Source: Tessaracoccus aquimaris (GTDB lineage: Bacteria > Actinomycetota > Actinomycetes > Propionibacteriales > Propionibacteriaceae). Taken from it: a stretch of DNA of 64,000 bases. Below are positions 42,313 through 52,288 of this stretch, piece after piece; the first letter of the stretch is position 1, and each line of letters opens with the position of its first letter. The position numbers and the translations under genes were made by a program. Location of the stretch: the NCBI RefSeq assembly GCF_001997345.1, contig NZ_CP019606.1, positions 3,224,001-3,288,000 on the forward strand, in the 5' to 3' direction. The notes beneath the pieces were generated by a model. That model ran no database searches, was not told where the DNA came from, and saw only the letters and a program-made list of their open reading frames with translations.

Positions 42313-44982
42313 ATGTCGGCATGGCTCTACGCCTTGGGACGCTGGTGCTATCGACGGAGGAAGACCGTCATCGCGATCTGGCTTGCCCTCCTGGTCGCGC
42401 TCGGCGGCCTCGCCTTCACGTTCATGGGGTCGTTCAACAACACGTTCGAGATCCCATCGTCCAAGTCCCAGGACGCGCTCGACAAGCTCCGCATGACGTT
42501 CCCGCAGGCGGCCGCGCTGTCGGCGATGGCAGTCGTGGTGGTCCCCGAGGGCGAGTCGATCGAGACCTACCGGCCGCAGATCGAGGCGGCCGTCAGCGAG
42601 TTCGACGGCCTCGCCGAGGTCGAGGCGGCCACGTCGCCCTGGAACGAACACGTCTCAGGCCTGGTCTCCGACTCGGATCGGGCCGCGATCATCCAACTCA
42701 GTCTCGAGTTCCCGACCATCGCGCCCAGCGCGGACGACCTCGCACCCATCACCAAGGTCGCCGACGACCTTCGGGCAGACCTCCCCGATGACGCCCAGGT
42801 CAGCATGGGCGGCGAGGCCTACAACATCGAACTGCCCGCCATCACGATCATCGAGGGCATCGGCCTGATCGTGGCGCTGATCGTGCTGACGATCCTGCTC
42901 GGCTCCCTCGTCGCGGCGGGTCTCCCGCTGTTGACGGCCATCACCGGCGTCGGCATCTCCATGACGATCATGCTGCTGCTCACGCGCATCTTCGACATCA
43001 ACTCCACCACGCCGCTGCTCTCGGTGATGCTCGGGTTGGCGGTCGGCATTGACTACGCCCTGTTCATCCTCTCGAGGCACCGCGACCAACTCCGCCAGGG
43101 CCTCGACCCGGAGGAGTCGGCCGGACGCGCCGTCGGCACCTCCGGCTCCGCGGTCGTCTTCGCGGGCCTGACGGTGTTCATCGCGCTGATCGGGCTCGCG
43201 GTCGCGCAGATCCCGTTCCTGACGGTGATGGGCATCTTCGCCGCGGCCACCGTCGCCATCGCCGTCGCGATCGCGCTCACCTTCCTGCCGGCGCTGATGG
43301 GTCTGATGGGGGAGCGGATGCGCCCCAAGGCCAAGAAGCCCGCCAAGGCGGCCAAGGAGCCGAAGGCCAAGCGCCAGGGCGCGTTCGCCTGGTGGGTCGG
43401 CGTCACAACGCGGCACCCCATCATCACCATCGTGGTGGTGGTGGCTGGCCTGATTGGCCTCACCGTGCCGACCGTCGGGCTGCAGGTCGCGCTACCCAAC
43501 GCGGGCCAGCAGCACGCCGGCTCGCCCGCGCGCGTCGCGTACGACCTGATCGCAGAGAACTTCGGCCCGGGAGCAAACGGCCCCATCATCGTGACCGCCG
43601 ACATCATCGGCTCGACCGACCCGATCGGCCTGCTCGACTCGCTCAAGGCCGACATCGAGGCGATGCCCGGCGTCGACCAGGTGCCCATCGCCACCCCTAA
43701 CCCCAACGTCGACACCGGAATGATCCAGGTCGTGCCGACCACCGGCCCCGACGATCCGGCCACCTCCGACCTCGTCCGCGCGCTGATCGACAAGGGCGAG
43801 GGCTGGGAGGCCAAGTACGGCGTCCAGACCAACGTGACGGGTGCGACCGCCATCCAGATCGACATCAGCGAGAAGCTGACGGCGGCGCTGTGGCCGTTCG
43901 GCATCCTCGTCGTCGGGCTGTCCCTGATCCTGCTCGCCGCCGTCTTCCGCTCCGTCTGGGTCCCCGTCAAGGCGACGCTCGGGTACCTCCTCAGCGTCGG
44001 CTCCGCCTTCGGCATGACGACGCTGGTGTTCAACCACGGCTGGTTCAAGGAGATCGTCAACCTCGAGAAGCCGATGCCGGTGATCTCGTTCCTGCCGATC
44101 CTGCTGATGGGCATCCTGTTCGGGCTCGCGATGGACTACGAGGTCTTCCTCGTCAGCCGGATGCGCGAGGAGTACGTGCACGGAAAGAGCGCCGTCGAGG
44201 CGATCCGGGGCGGCTTCGTCGCCTCCGGGCCTGTGGTCGCGGCCGCAGCCGTCATCATGATCTCCGTCTTCGCGTTCTTCGTCCCCGAGGGGATGGCCGC
44301 CATCAAGGCGATCGCGTTCGCGCTTGCCGTCGGGGTCGCGGTCGACGCGTTCCTGGTGCGCATGACGCTGGTGCCCGCCGTCATGACCCTGCTCGGCGAC
44401 CGCGCCTGGTGGCTGCCCAAGTGGCTGGACAAGCTGCTTCCAACCTTCGACGTGGAGGGCGAGGTCCTCACCCGCGAGGTTGAACTGCGCGACTGGCCCG
44501 GCGACGACTCGGTCGCCTTCGCCGACGACCTGGCCGTCGACGGCGTCGTTGGACCCGTCAACCTGCGGCTGGTGCAAGGCAACGTGATCGGCCTGATCGG
44601 GCCGGTCGGCGCCCGCACCGGCGCGGCCCTCGCGCTGAGCGGCCGCCTCGAGACGACCTCGGGCAAGGCCCGCGTTGCGGGAGCCCTGCTCCCCGAGGGC
44701 GCCGGCCGCGTCCGCAGGCGCGTCACCTATCTCGACCTCGCGACGGTGGACGACCCGACCGCGGCTCTGGCCGCCGCCCGCCCAGGCACCGTCGTGTTCG
44801 TCGACACCATCGAACTGGCCGACACCGACTCGGCCCGCCAGGCCCTCAACGGGCTCATCGACCGCACCCGGGCCACCGGCGCCGTCGTCCTGTGCGGGGC
44901 GAGCGCCGAGAGCCTCGGCGACATCCCCCTGGACGGCATCTACGCCGCCCCCACCGCATCGCTCGAGGGGAGCAACGCATGA
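42313..44982 (+). CDS. MMPL/RND-type transporter with a degenerate ABC-ATPase-like C-terminal domain
   Basis: An 889-residue protein. Residues ~1-700 form an MMPL transporter with two six-helix halves; each has the proton-relay Asp-Tyr motif ('GLAVGIDYALFILSRHR' and 'GLAMDYEVFLVSRMREEY'). After about residue 715 comes an extra soluble domain resembling an ABC ATPase: 'GNVIGLIGPVGARTGAALAL' sits where a Walker A loop would be but lacks Lys, and 'TVVFVDTIELADTD' resembles Walker B. No signature motif is visible, so it probably does not hydrolyse ATP. The gene follows a divergent TetR and overlaps the YhgE-type gene (ATGA). Confidence 0.9.
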   Translation: MSAWLYALGRWCYRRRKTVIAIWLALLVALGGLAFTFMGSFNNTFEIPSSKSQDALDKLRMTFPQAAALSAMAVVVVPEGESIETYRPQIEAAVSEFDGLAEVEAATSPWNEHVSGLVSDSDRAAIIQLSLEFPTIAPSADDLAPITKVADDLRADLPDDAQVSMGGEAYNIELPAITIIEGIGLIVALIVLTILLGSLVAAGLPLLTAITGVGISMTIMLLLTRIFDINSTTPLLSVMLGLAVGIDYALFILSRHRDQLRQGLDPEESAGRAVGTSGSAVVFAGLTVFIALIGLAVAQIPFLTVMGIFAAATVAIAVAIALTFLPALMGLMGERMRPKAKKPAKAAKEPKAKRQGAFAWWVGVTTRHPIITIVVVVAGLIGLTVPTVGLQVALPNAGQQHAGSPARVAYDLIAENFGPGANGPIIVTADIIGSTDPIGLLDSLKADIEAMPGVDQVPIATPNPNVDTGMIQVVPTTGPDDPATSDLVRALIDKGEGWEAKYGVQTNVTGATAIQIDISEKLTAALWPFGILVVGLSLILLAAVFRSVWVPVKATLGYLLSVGSAFGMTTLVFNHGWFKEIVNLEKPMPVISFLPILLMGILFGLAMDYEVFLVSRMREEYVHGKSAVEAIRGGFVASGPVVAAAAVIMISVFAFFVPEGMAAIKAIAFALAVGVAVDAFLVRMTLVPAVMTLLGDRAWWLPKWLDKLLPTFDVEGEVLTREVELRDWPGDDSVAFADDLAVDGVVGPVNLRLVQGNVIGLIGPVGARTGAALALSGRLETTSGKARVAGALLPEGAGRVRRRVTYLDLATVDDPTAALAAARPGTVVFVDTIELADTDSARQALNGLIDRTRATGAVVLCGASAESLGDIPLDGIYAAPTASLEGSNA

Positions 44983-47461
44983 AGACCACCGAACCACGCA
45001 TGGGCTGGGCGAGCATCGTCGCCCTTGCGCTCGTCCCGCTCCTCGCGGTCGCCGCGCTGATCGGCCTTTCGGGCAACCGTGCCGACTCCACCGTCAGCGC
45101 CGCCGTCGTCAACCTCGACGAGGCGGTCACCGTCAACGGCCAGTACGTGCCGATGGGCCGCCAACTCGCGGCCGCCATGGTCGACCGGGACGGCGAGAAC
45201 ATCGACTGGACGCTCGCCGACGCCCCCAGCGCCGCGGCGGGCCTCAAGACGGGCGAGTACTCGGCCGTCGTGACGATCCCCAAGGGCTTCTCGGCCGCCG
45301 CGACCTCCTTCTCCGCCAACGACGCCGCGAAGGCCGAGCAGGCGACGATCCAGGTGCAGGTCAGCGGGAACGCGCCCGTCACGGACTCGCAGGTCGCGCA
45401 GGAGATCTCGCGCCTTGCGGTCGACACCATCAACTCGACGCTGACCGGCAGCTACCTCGACGGGATCTACGTCGGCTTCAACACGGTCGGCGAGCAGTTC
45501 AGCACCATCGTGGACGGCGCCAAGCAACTCCACGACGGCTCCACCGAGCTCGCCAAGGGCACCCAGCAGGCGGCCCAGGGCGGCACGCAGTTGCGCGACG
45601 GCATGGACCAACTTGCCGAGAACGGCCCGAAGCTCGTCGTCGGCGGCGACCAGTTGGTCTCCGGCATCGGCGACCTCAAGGACGGCACGAGCCAACTCAG
45701 CGACGGCGCAAGCCAGCTCTCCGACGGCGTCAGCCAGTTCGCGGCCCAGACCCCCGAACTGGTCTCCGGCGTGGGCGAGCTCGCCACCGGCGCGGACCAG
45801 TTGCTCGGCGGCATCCCGCAGTTCGCCGACGGCGCCGCGCAGGCGATCGGCGGCGTGACCCCGCTGCGCCAGGGCCTCGACAAGATGATCACGGAGATCG
45901 GCTCCACGCCGGTCGACACCAGCCAGTTCGACCCCCTCGTCAAGGGCGCGTCCGGGCTCAAGGACGGCACCGCCGGGATCAGCACCGGCGCCGCAGGCAT
46001 CAGCAAGGGGATCGACACGGTCGCGGGCACGCTCGGCGGCTACTCGGCGGGCGGACCGCTCGACCCGCAGACGCAGGCTGCCGTCGACGGAGTGACCAAG
46101 CAGTTCCAGGACGGCCTCGGCTGCCAGCCAGACGACCCCAACCCCATGTGCGGGATGCTCAAGCAGGCCGTCGAGGCGGGCTTCAAGACGGGCACCGGGG
46201 TGGGCGCTGGCATGTTGACCAGCCCCGACCCGGCCACCGGGCAGTCGCTGTCCGGCGGCGCCTCGGACCTCTCCGACGGGGCGACCCAGGTCGCCGACGG
46301 GGCCTCCGAACTCTCCACAGGCATCGCGTCGCTTCCCGACTCCATCGCCAAGGAGACCGCCGAGCAGATGGGCGAGCTCACCGGTGGCCTGAAGCAGATG
46401 CGTGACGGCGCCAAGACGCTCGAGGAGCAGGCTGCCCCGCTGGTCGCCAGCGCCCCGCAGCTCTCCGAGGGTGCCAAGCAGCTCAACTCGGGCATCCAGC
46501 AGCTCAACGACGAGATCGGGGCACTCCCCAGCGGCGTCAACCAGCTCTCCAGCGGCGCACAGCAACTCGCGGACGGCGCCTCCCAGCTCGATTCGGGTGT
46601 CGGCGCGCTGATGGACGGCGCCACCACCTTCGTCGACGGCGTCTCGCAGTACACCGACGGCGTCGAGTCCGCCGCGGACGGCACCGCCTCTCTCGTGGAC
46701 GGCCTCGTTCAGCTCTCGGCTGGCACCACCAAGCTCGACGAGGGCGTCGGCACGTTCGCGTCCGAGCTGGCCAAGGGCGCCGACCAGGTGCCCAGCTACT
46801 CGCAGGGCGACCGCGAGAAGCTGGCCAAGGTCGTCGCGAGCCCAGTCGAACGTTCCGATTCGCTGATGGCCGGGGCAAGGTGCCGCTTGTCTCGCTGCTG
46901 CTGCTGACCGGCCTGTGGCTCGGAGCGCTCACCGCCTACGTCGCCGTCCGGCCAGTGCCGCGCGACGCCGTCGCCTCCCGTGAATCGAGCCTCACCCTCT
47001 GGGCGAGGGCGCTGCGTCTACCCGCCGCGATCGTCGGTGTGCAGGGCCTGCTGCTCGGCCTGGTTGGAGGCGTCGTGCTCGGCGTCGGCTTCGGCACCAC
47101 GGTCGGCCTGATGGGGCTGCTTGCGCTGCTCGGCCTCTCGTTCGTGCTCGCCAACCACGCCCTCGCGGGATGGTGGGGCAACATCGGTCGCGCGATCTCG
47201 GCCCTGCTGCTCGTGGTCACTATCGGCCTCGGCGTCTCGTCCGCCGTCGGCTGGCTCGCCCCCGTCGGGGTCGTGTCCCCGCTGCACAACGGATTCACGC
47301 TGGTGCGCACGTGGCTGTCGGGTGGAACGGGCGAGATCGGCATCGCGGCGGTGTCCGTGCTGATGTTCGTGATCGCGGCCACTCTGTCCTACCTGGCGAT
47401 CGCCACGAGGCGCCACATCTCGGCCGACCGGTTCCGAAAGTCCATCACCACGGCGGCCTGA
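44979..47461 (+). CDS. YhgE/Pip-type membrane protein; one-base frameshift
   Basis: Restored length is 827 residues. There is one N-terminal membrane helix ('GWASIVALALVPLLAVAAL'), then a long outer region of 'xQLSDGAxQL' and 'GxxxLxxGxxQL' helical repeats typical of YhgE/Pip proteins, then five to six C-terminal helices ('LVSLLLLTGLWLGALTAYV', 'ISALLLVVTIGLGVSSAVG'). The frame breaks near 46872 in GCCGGGGCAAGG. Adding one G joins 'DSLMAGG' to 'KVPLVSLLLLTG'. It is translationally coupled to the MMPL gene, so the two may form an export complex for lipids or peptides (inference). Otherwise intact. Confidence 0.83.
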
Positions 47462-47517
47462 GCACCCCGGGTCGGACCCGACCGCTGATTAAATGGCACG
47501 GTGAAGGAGAGGTGCCG

Positions 47518-48357
47518 ATGACTCAGCGGGAGTTCGACGACGACCTTGCCGTGCCTGCCGCGCCCCTTGCGGGCGACTGGCCCGACGTGGATGCGGTCGC
47601 GGCCGCGCCTGCCCCTGCCGCCGAGCCCGAGATGGAGCGTTCGGACGACCAGGAGGAGGCCGACCCGTTGGCGGCACCCGTCTTCTCGGGCGAGCCGGAA
47701 CCAGAGCCCGAACCCGACGACGAGGGCGACGGCGGATTCTCCGACAGGGACAAGCTCGTGCGCGTCTGGCTCGACGACGCGGGCCGCCTCATCCGGGTGC
47801 GCGTCAGCCCCGTCTGGTTCACCAGGATCGGGCCGAAGGAGCGCCTCGAGGACCGCTTCCGCGAGGCCTTCGTCCTGGCGCAACTGCCCGGCGCCGACCC
47901 CATCGAGCGTCCCGAACCGCTTGGTCCGCTGGAGGAACTCGCGGCCATGCCGGAGGAGGTGCGCGCGGCACTCGACGACCTCCCGGAGCTGAGCCAGGAA
48001 CTGGTGACGGCCTTCAGGGCGGTCGCCGACGAACTGGACGCCGAGATCACCCAGGCGCTCGCCGTGGAACAGGACGCCTGGCAGCGCGAGGCGCGCCGGG
48101 TGACCGGCCGGTCTCAGGGGGTCAGCGTGACGCTCGATGAATGCGGTCGCACCCACAGTGTCGCCTTCGAGGAACGCTGGCTCGACGAGGCCCAGGTCGG
48201 TTCGATCGTCACCCACGTCCAACTCGCGTCCGACCGTGCGCAGGAGTCGTACCGGCCGGTTCCGCGCGGTGGCGCCTCCGACGACCTCCTCAAGCAGCAG
48301 GAACTGCTGGGGGTAGCCATCACTGCCGTACTCAATCCGAGGGGAAGTAAGTCATGA
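47518..48357 (+). CDS. Module 1 gene A: protein with two YbaB/EbfC-like halves
   Basis: A 279-residue acidic protein. After a disordered acidic N terminus ('EPEPEPEPDDEGDGG'), residues ~80-125 read 'KLVRVWLDDAGRLIRVRVSP' and 'RLEDRFREAFVLAQ'. Residues ~195-240 repeat the pattern: 'GVSVTLDECGRTHSVAFEE' and 'VGSIVTHVQLAS'. Both have the strand-turn-strand-helix layout of YbaB/EspL proteins found at type VII secretion loci. ATG 47518 has AAGGAGAGG upstream. It overlaps gene B (ATGA). It is paralogous to 50440-51150. Function is unknown; a chaperone-like role for the neighbours is a guess. Confidence 0.75.
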   Translation: MTQREFDDDLAVPAAPLAGDWPDVDAVAAAPAPAAEPEMERSDDQEEADPLAAPVFSGEPEPEPEPDDEGDGGFSDRDKLVRVWLDDAGRLIRVRVSPVWFTRIGPKERLEDRFREAFVLAQLPGADPIERPEPLGPLEELAAMPEEVRAALDDLPELSQELVTAFRAVADELDAEITQALAVEQDAWQREARRVTGRSQGVSVTLDECGRTHSVAFEERWLDEAQVGSIVTHVQLASDRAQESYRPVPRGGASDDLLKQQELLGVAITAVLNPRGSKS

Positions 48358-49586
48358 CTGACGCAGAATCGGCATGGGACAAGCTTGAACTCAGGGCCGC
48401 GGCGAGCGGCTTCGCGGGCATCGGCGCCGAGACCGACGACGAACTGGACTCGGCGGAACTGCGTGAGGGCCAGATCAACCCCAATGCGACGGGATCCAAG
48501 GGCTCCGGCTCCGGCGGCTCGGGCACGATGCCGCCGATGATGGGCGGCGCGGGCGCGAAGGGCGCGGCCGGCCCGGCAGGTGTCGCTCCCGGAGGCGGCC
48601 AGCCCCTCGGGGTCGACGCGGCCGCGCTCGGCGGTCAGGCGCTCCGCGGCGGCGTGCCGGGCGCTGGTGCTCCGCTGGGTGGAGGAGCCGCGCTGGCCAG
48701 CACGCAGGGCATGGGCCCCGGAGGGATTCCCGGCGGGGGCCTCGGCGGCCTCGGGGGCGGCGGTGGGCTGTCGGCCGCGGGCGCGTCGTCGCCGCAGATG
48801 TTCGACACCGACGGCGACGGCATCCCCGACATGATCGACGCAGACGGGGACGGCATCCCCGACACGCCGCTCATCGACCGGGATGGTGACGGGATCCCCG
48901 ACACCCCGGCTGGCGGCTGGGACTCCGACGGCGACGGAGTCCCCGACTACCAGGAGTGGCTCAACGGCGGCCCCGACCGCCCCGGCGCCGACTACAACGG
49001 CACCCAGCCGCCCGGCAGCTATCTGCCGCCGGGCACTGCGCCGACCGATCCCGACCCCGACCCTAGCGGGTCAAAGTATCCGGAACTACACAAGCTTCCG
49101 GAGATCATCTACGATCCGCCCATCTCCGACCCCGGCCCAGGCGGCGACGATGGCTCGAAGGGTGGCGACGGCTCCAAGGGTGGCGACGGCTCCAAGGGTG
49201 GCGACGGCTCCAAGGGCGGCGACGACGGCGGACGCAGCGGTGACGATGGCGGGGGCCGCTCGAAGGATGAAAGCGGCGGCACCCCCACCAGGACCGAGAA
49301 GAGTGATGGCGGCTACACCGTCGACCCGGAGGAACTCCGGAAGCTCGCCAAGCAGTGGGCCGCCGCGAGCGACACGGCGGGCAACGCCTCCAAGACCCCG
49401 ATCCCCGGTGACCTCGGCGTCGTCAAGGCGACGGGGGTCACCGAGCTCGCGACCGGCGTCACGAAGCAGGCGGGAACGGCGAGCACCACCTACGCCAACA
49501 CCAGCGCGGAACTGATGAAGGCGGCAGACCGCTACGAGACCATGGAGCAGGTCAACGCGGCCAGCGCCAAGCAGATCGGAGGATAG
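48354..49586 (+). CDS. Module 1 gene B: Gly-rich protein with TSP3-type calcium repeats
   Basis: A 410-residue protein in four parts. An N-terminal motif region ('AWDKLELRAA', 'LREGQINPNATG', 'MPPMMGGAG') is followed by a Gly/Ala-rich linker. Four to five Asp-rich repeats come next ('DTDGDGIPDMIDADGDGIPD', 'DRDGDGIPD', 'DSDGDGVPDYQEW'), as in calcium-binding thrombospondin type 3 repeats. After a linker with four 'KGGDGS' units comes a helical C-terminal domain of about 90 residues ('DPEELRKLAKQWAAASDTAG') with WXG100-like character. Such calcium repeats usually work outside the cell, but no signal peptide is present. It is paralogous to 51147-52288. Confidence 0.75.
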   Translation: MTDAESAWDKLELRAAASGFAGIGAETDDELDSAELREGQINPNATGSKGSGSGGSGTMPPMMGGAGAKGAAGPAGVAPGGGQPLGVDAAALGGQALRGGVPGAGAPLGGGAALASTQGMGPGGIPGGGLGGLGGGGGLSAAGASSPQMFDTDGDGIPDMIDADGDGIPDTPLIDRDGDGIPDTPAGGWDSDGDGVPDYQEWLNGGPDRPGADYNGTQPPGSYLPPGTAPTDPDPDPSGSKYPELHKLPEIIYDPPISDPGPGGDDGSKGGDGSKGGDGSKGGDGSKGGDDGGRSGDDGGGRSKDESGGTPTRTEKSDGGYTVDPEELRKLAKQWAAASDTAGNASKTPIPGDLGVVKATGVTELATGVTKQAGTASTTYANTSAELMKAADRYETMEQVNAASAKQIGG

Positions 49587-49588
49587 CG

Positions 49589-50374
49589 ATGGACCTGTAC
49601 ACGATCCTGCAGGAGTTGCTCCGCCGCGTGAAGGCGGCCATCGAGGCCGCCCAGCGCACCCGCGACACTGCCGAAGCACAACCGCTCCAGGTGGTAGCGG
49701 AGCACTACCGACTCAGTGACGCCGTCCAGTCGGCCTGGAACCTGGACCTCAGCGAGTTCAAGGTGCTGACAGGGGCGAGCGCCGTGCTCGGCGGGGCGGC
49801 GTCGCTCGCGGCCAATGCTGCGGAGATGGCCTGCCGCGCAGTCCACGAGGCGAACATGCAGAGCCTCAGCCGGCAGCGCACCGAGTTGGACAAGTTCCAG
49901 GCGCTCCTCGAGGCCGCGATCAGCGCGCTGAGGACCGACGTAATCCAGTGGGGGAACACCGTGATCGCCCTGAGCGCCCTCGACAAACAGGTCAACTCGC
50001 TCCAGACCGGCGAGGGCTGGACCGGCGCAGCCTCGGTCAGCTACGGGGGCTTCGCGGGTGCCCGGGGGCAGGCGGCGGGGATCATGAACGGCGCCGCGGG
50101 CGACCTGCCGGGGGCGCTGGTGAAGGTCAGCGCGGCGAACCAACTGGCCGCGGACAAGGTTCGCGAGTCGATCGCGCGCGCCAAGCAGTCTCTCCGGCAG
50201 CCCTCACCGGCCTTCGGCACCTTCTATCGGACCCGTTCGGTTTCGGGTCACCTTGCGGAGATCACCGTCCACCTGAATGCGGCGACCGGCGGCGAACTGA
50301 CCCAGGGTCAGGCCGACAGCCTGAACAACGCGGCCAACACCGCGCTGGCCGACCTCCAGGCCTCGCTGCCCTGA
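49589..50374 (+). CDS. Module 1 gene C: helical WXG-type protein
   Basis: A 261-residue, almost fully helical protein. 'TGEGWTGAASVSYGGFAG' around residues 146-163 contains the W-x-G turn between two long helices, as in WXG100-type secretion substrates, though the protein is about two and a half times their length. N-terminal helix 'LYTILQELLRRVKAAIEAAQ' starts the fold. GGAGG lies before ATG 49589, which follows the gene B stop by two bases. The counterpart in module 2 is 52285-53163. Confidence 0.72.
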   Translation: MDLYTILQELLRRVKAAIEAAQRTRDTAEAQPLQVVAEHYRLSDAVQSAWNLDLSEFKVLTGASAVLGGAASLAANAAEMACRAVHEANMQSLSRQRTELDKFQALLEAAISALRTDVIQWGNTVIALSALDKQVNSLQTGEGWTGAASVSYGGFAGARGQAAGIMNGAAGDLPGALVKVSAANQLAADKVRESIARAKQSLRQPSPAFGTFYRTRSVSGHLAEITVHLNAATGGELTQGQADSLNNAANTALADLQASLP

Positions 50375-50439
50375 CGGGCAATCCCGGCGTGACCCTGCCG
50401 TTTGCTTAACTTGGTGGGCCCGAGGCAGAGGGGTGAGCC

Positions 50440-51150
50440 ATGACCATCGGATTCGACGACGACTTCGATCCACTCGCGCCGCCCGACTTCGGCGACGCCC
50501 CAGACGAGGCCGCCGACCCGGGCGTCGGAGGCTACGCCGATCCCGACCGGATCGTCCGGGTCTGGGTCGAGGACAACCGGCTCACCAAGGTGCGCGTCAG
50601 CCCCGTCTGGTTCCGCCGGGTGATGGGCGAGGACACCCTCGAGAACCACTTCCGGCAGGCGTTCGCCGAGGCCTCGTTCGCCCTCGCCTACGTCCCCGCC
50701 GAGTCGGCCGCACCCGTCGACGAGGACGAGGACGATGCCGCTCCGGACGACCTCGACGCCTTCGACCAGTTGCCCCGCCTCTCCGCGTCCTCGCTCACGG
50801 CCTTCGGTGAACTCTTCGCCCAACTTGAGCGACGCATCGACGAGGCCGTCGACAACCCGTCCCCCGGGCGCGCAGAACCCGCCCCGCCGACGATCGGGAA
50901 CTCGCCGGGGGTCGGCGTCGTCCTCGACTCCAGGGGGAGGGCGTGCGACGTCCGGTTCGAGGAGGAGTGGCTCGACGAGGTGCAGGTCGGCGCGATCGGC
51001 TCGGCCGTGCTCGCCGCGGCGCAGGATGCGTATGCCAGGCACGGCGACACCGAGGACCCCCACCCCGAACTCGACGAACTGCTCGAGGAACGCCGCCTCC
51101 TGATGGCGGCGTACCGGGCGATGCTCAACCCGCGAAGGAGCCGACGATGA
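50440..51150 (+). CDS. Module 2 gene A: protein with two YbaB/EbfC-like halves
   Basis: A 236-residue paralogue of the gene at 47518. The first half has 'RIVRVWVEDNRLTKVRVSPV' and 'LENHFRQAFAEA'; the second has 'GVGVVLDSRGRACDVRFEEE' and 'VGAIGSAVLAAAQDAY'. The N-terminal acidic stretch is shorter than in module 1. The strongest identity to the other copy is in 'KVRVSPVWF', suggesting a binding surface. It overlaps gene B' as ATGA, exactly as in module 1. Confidence 0.75.
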   Translation: MTIGFDDDFDPLAPPDFGDAPDEAADPGVGGYADPDRIVRVWVEDNRLTKVRVSPVWFRRVMGEDTLENHFRQAFAEASFALAYVPAESAAPVDEDEDDAAPDDLDAFDQLPRLSASSLTAFGELFAQLERRIDEAVDNPSPGRAEPAPPTIGNSPGVGVVLDSRGRACDVRFEEEWLDEVQVGAIGSAVLAAAQDAYARHGDTEDPHPELDELLEERRLLMAAYRAMLNPRRSRR

Positions 51151-52288
51151 CCGACGCAGACGACGCCTGGGCCACCCTGGAACGGCGCGCGGCGGAGAGC
51201 CGCTTCGCGGGCATCCGCGCCGACAGCGACGACGAGGTCGACGACGCCTCGCTCCGCGAGGGCATGATCAACCCGGCAGCCGCGGGCGGCAAGGGCGCAG
51301 GCGCCGGAGCCGGAGGCATGATGCCGCCCATGATGATGGGAGGCGCGGGCCAGGGCGGAGCGGGCGCGTCAGGCGGTGGAGGAGGGCTGAGCAGCGCCGG
51401 GGCAGGTTCCGCCGCACCGCCCGCCCCCTCGGCCGCCTCCGGCGGCGGACCGCTGCCGATGGGTGCCGCCCCGACCGCGACCTCGGCGCCGGGTGCCGCG
51501 AGCGCTGGCATCCCGGCCGGTGGACTGCCCTCCGGAGGGGCGGGCGGCCTGCCGGGAGGAGGAAGCGCAGGAGGGGGAGGACCCTCCGCGATGCCGGGCG
51601 GGATGCCCGGCGGAGTGCCTGCGGGGCCCAGCGCCGCGGGAGCCCGAGCACCCCAAACGCGACCGGCCAGCCGCCGTCGACCGAGGGGCCAGGTGGGCAG
51701 CCCTCTGGCGGCGTGCCGGGCCAGCCGACCGAGGAGGAGTTGCGGAACCGCGACTCCGACGGCGACGGCGTCTCCGACTGGGACGAGATCACCGGCGGCC
51801 GACCCGGCACCCAGCCGGGCGACGGCGGTGCGACCGGCGACGACCCGAACGCGCCCGACCCCGATGGCATCCCCGACCCCTACGACACCGACCCGGGTGA
51901 CCCGACCGGCACCGGCGGGCCGGATGATCCGCCCGGTCCCGAAGGCCCTGGCGGACCCGGCGACCCCGGCGATGACGGGAGCGGGGGCGGCGAGACCGGT
52001 GACGACGGTGGCCGCGAGGTCGCCGTCACCCCCGATGCGCTGCGCACGGCCGCCAAGAAGTGGTTCGACCTGAGCAGCGAGGCCAAGGCGGCAACGGCGT
52101 CGCCGACCCCCACCAGCTTCGGCCTCGTCCCCGACCTCGGCCTGTCCGAACTCTCCGGAGCAGGGACCGGGTGGTCGGGTGGCGCTGGAGCCGAGTTCAC
52201 CGCCATCGGCGAGCGCCTGATGAGCGCGGCCGCCAGCTACACCGAGGCCGAGACGACCAACGCCGGCATCATGAGGGAGGCGCTGTGA
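51147..52288 (+). CDS. Module 2 gene B: Gly-rich protein with TSP3-type repeats; one-base frameshift
   Basis: A paralogue of 48354-49586, 380 residues when restored. The N terminus matches ('AWATLERRAAESRFAGI', 'LREGMINPAAAGGKGAGAG', 'MMPPMMMGGAG'). A Gly/Pro/Ala linker follows, then Asp-rich repeats ('RDSDGDGVSDWDE', 'DPDGIPDPYDTDPGD') and a helical C-terminal domain ('PDALRTAAKKWFDLSSEAKA'). The frame breaks near 51640 in GCCGCGGGAGCC. Adding one G converts the Arg-rich read-through into 'GSPSTPNATGQPPSTEG', in keeping with the linker. The stop overlaps gene C' (GTGA). Confidence 0.75.

Noticed and set aside
43492..44997. 501-residue minus-strand frame opposite the MMPL gene
   Set aside because: Same shadow effect; the MMPL motifs on the plus strand are unambiguous.
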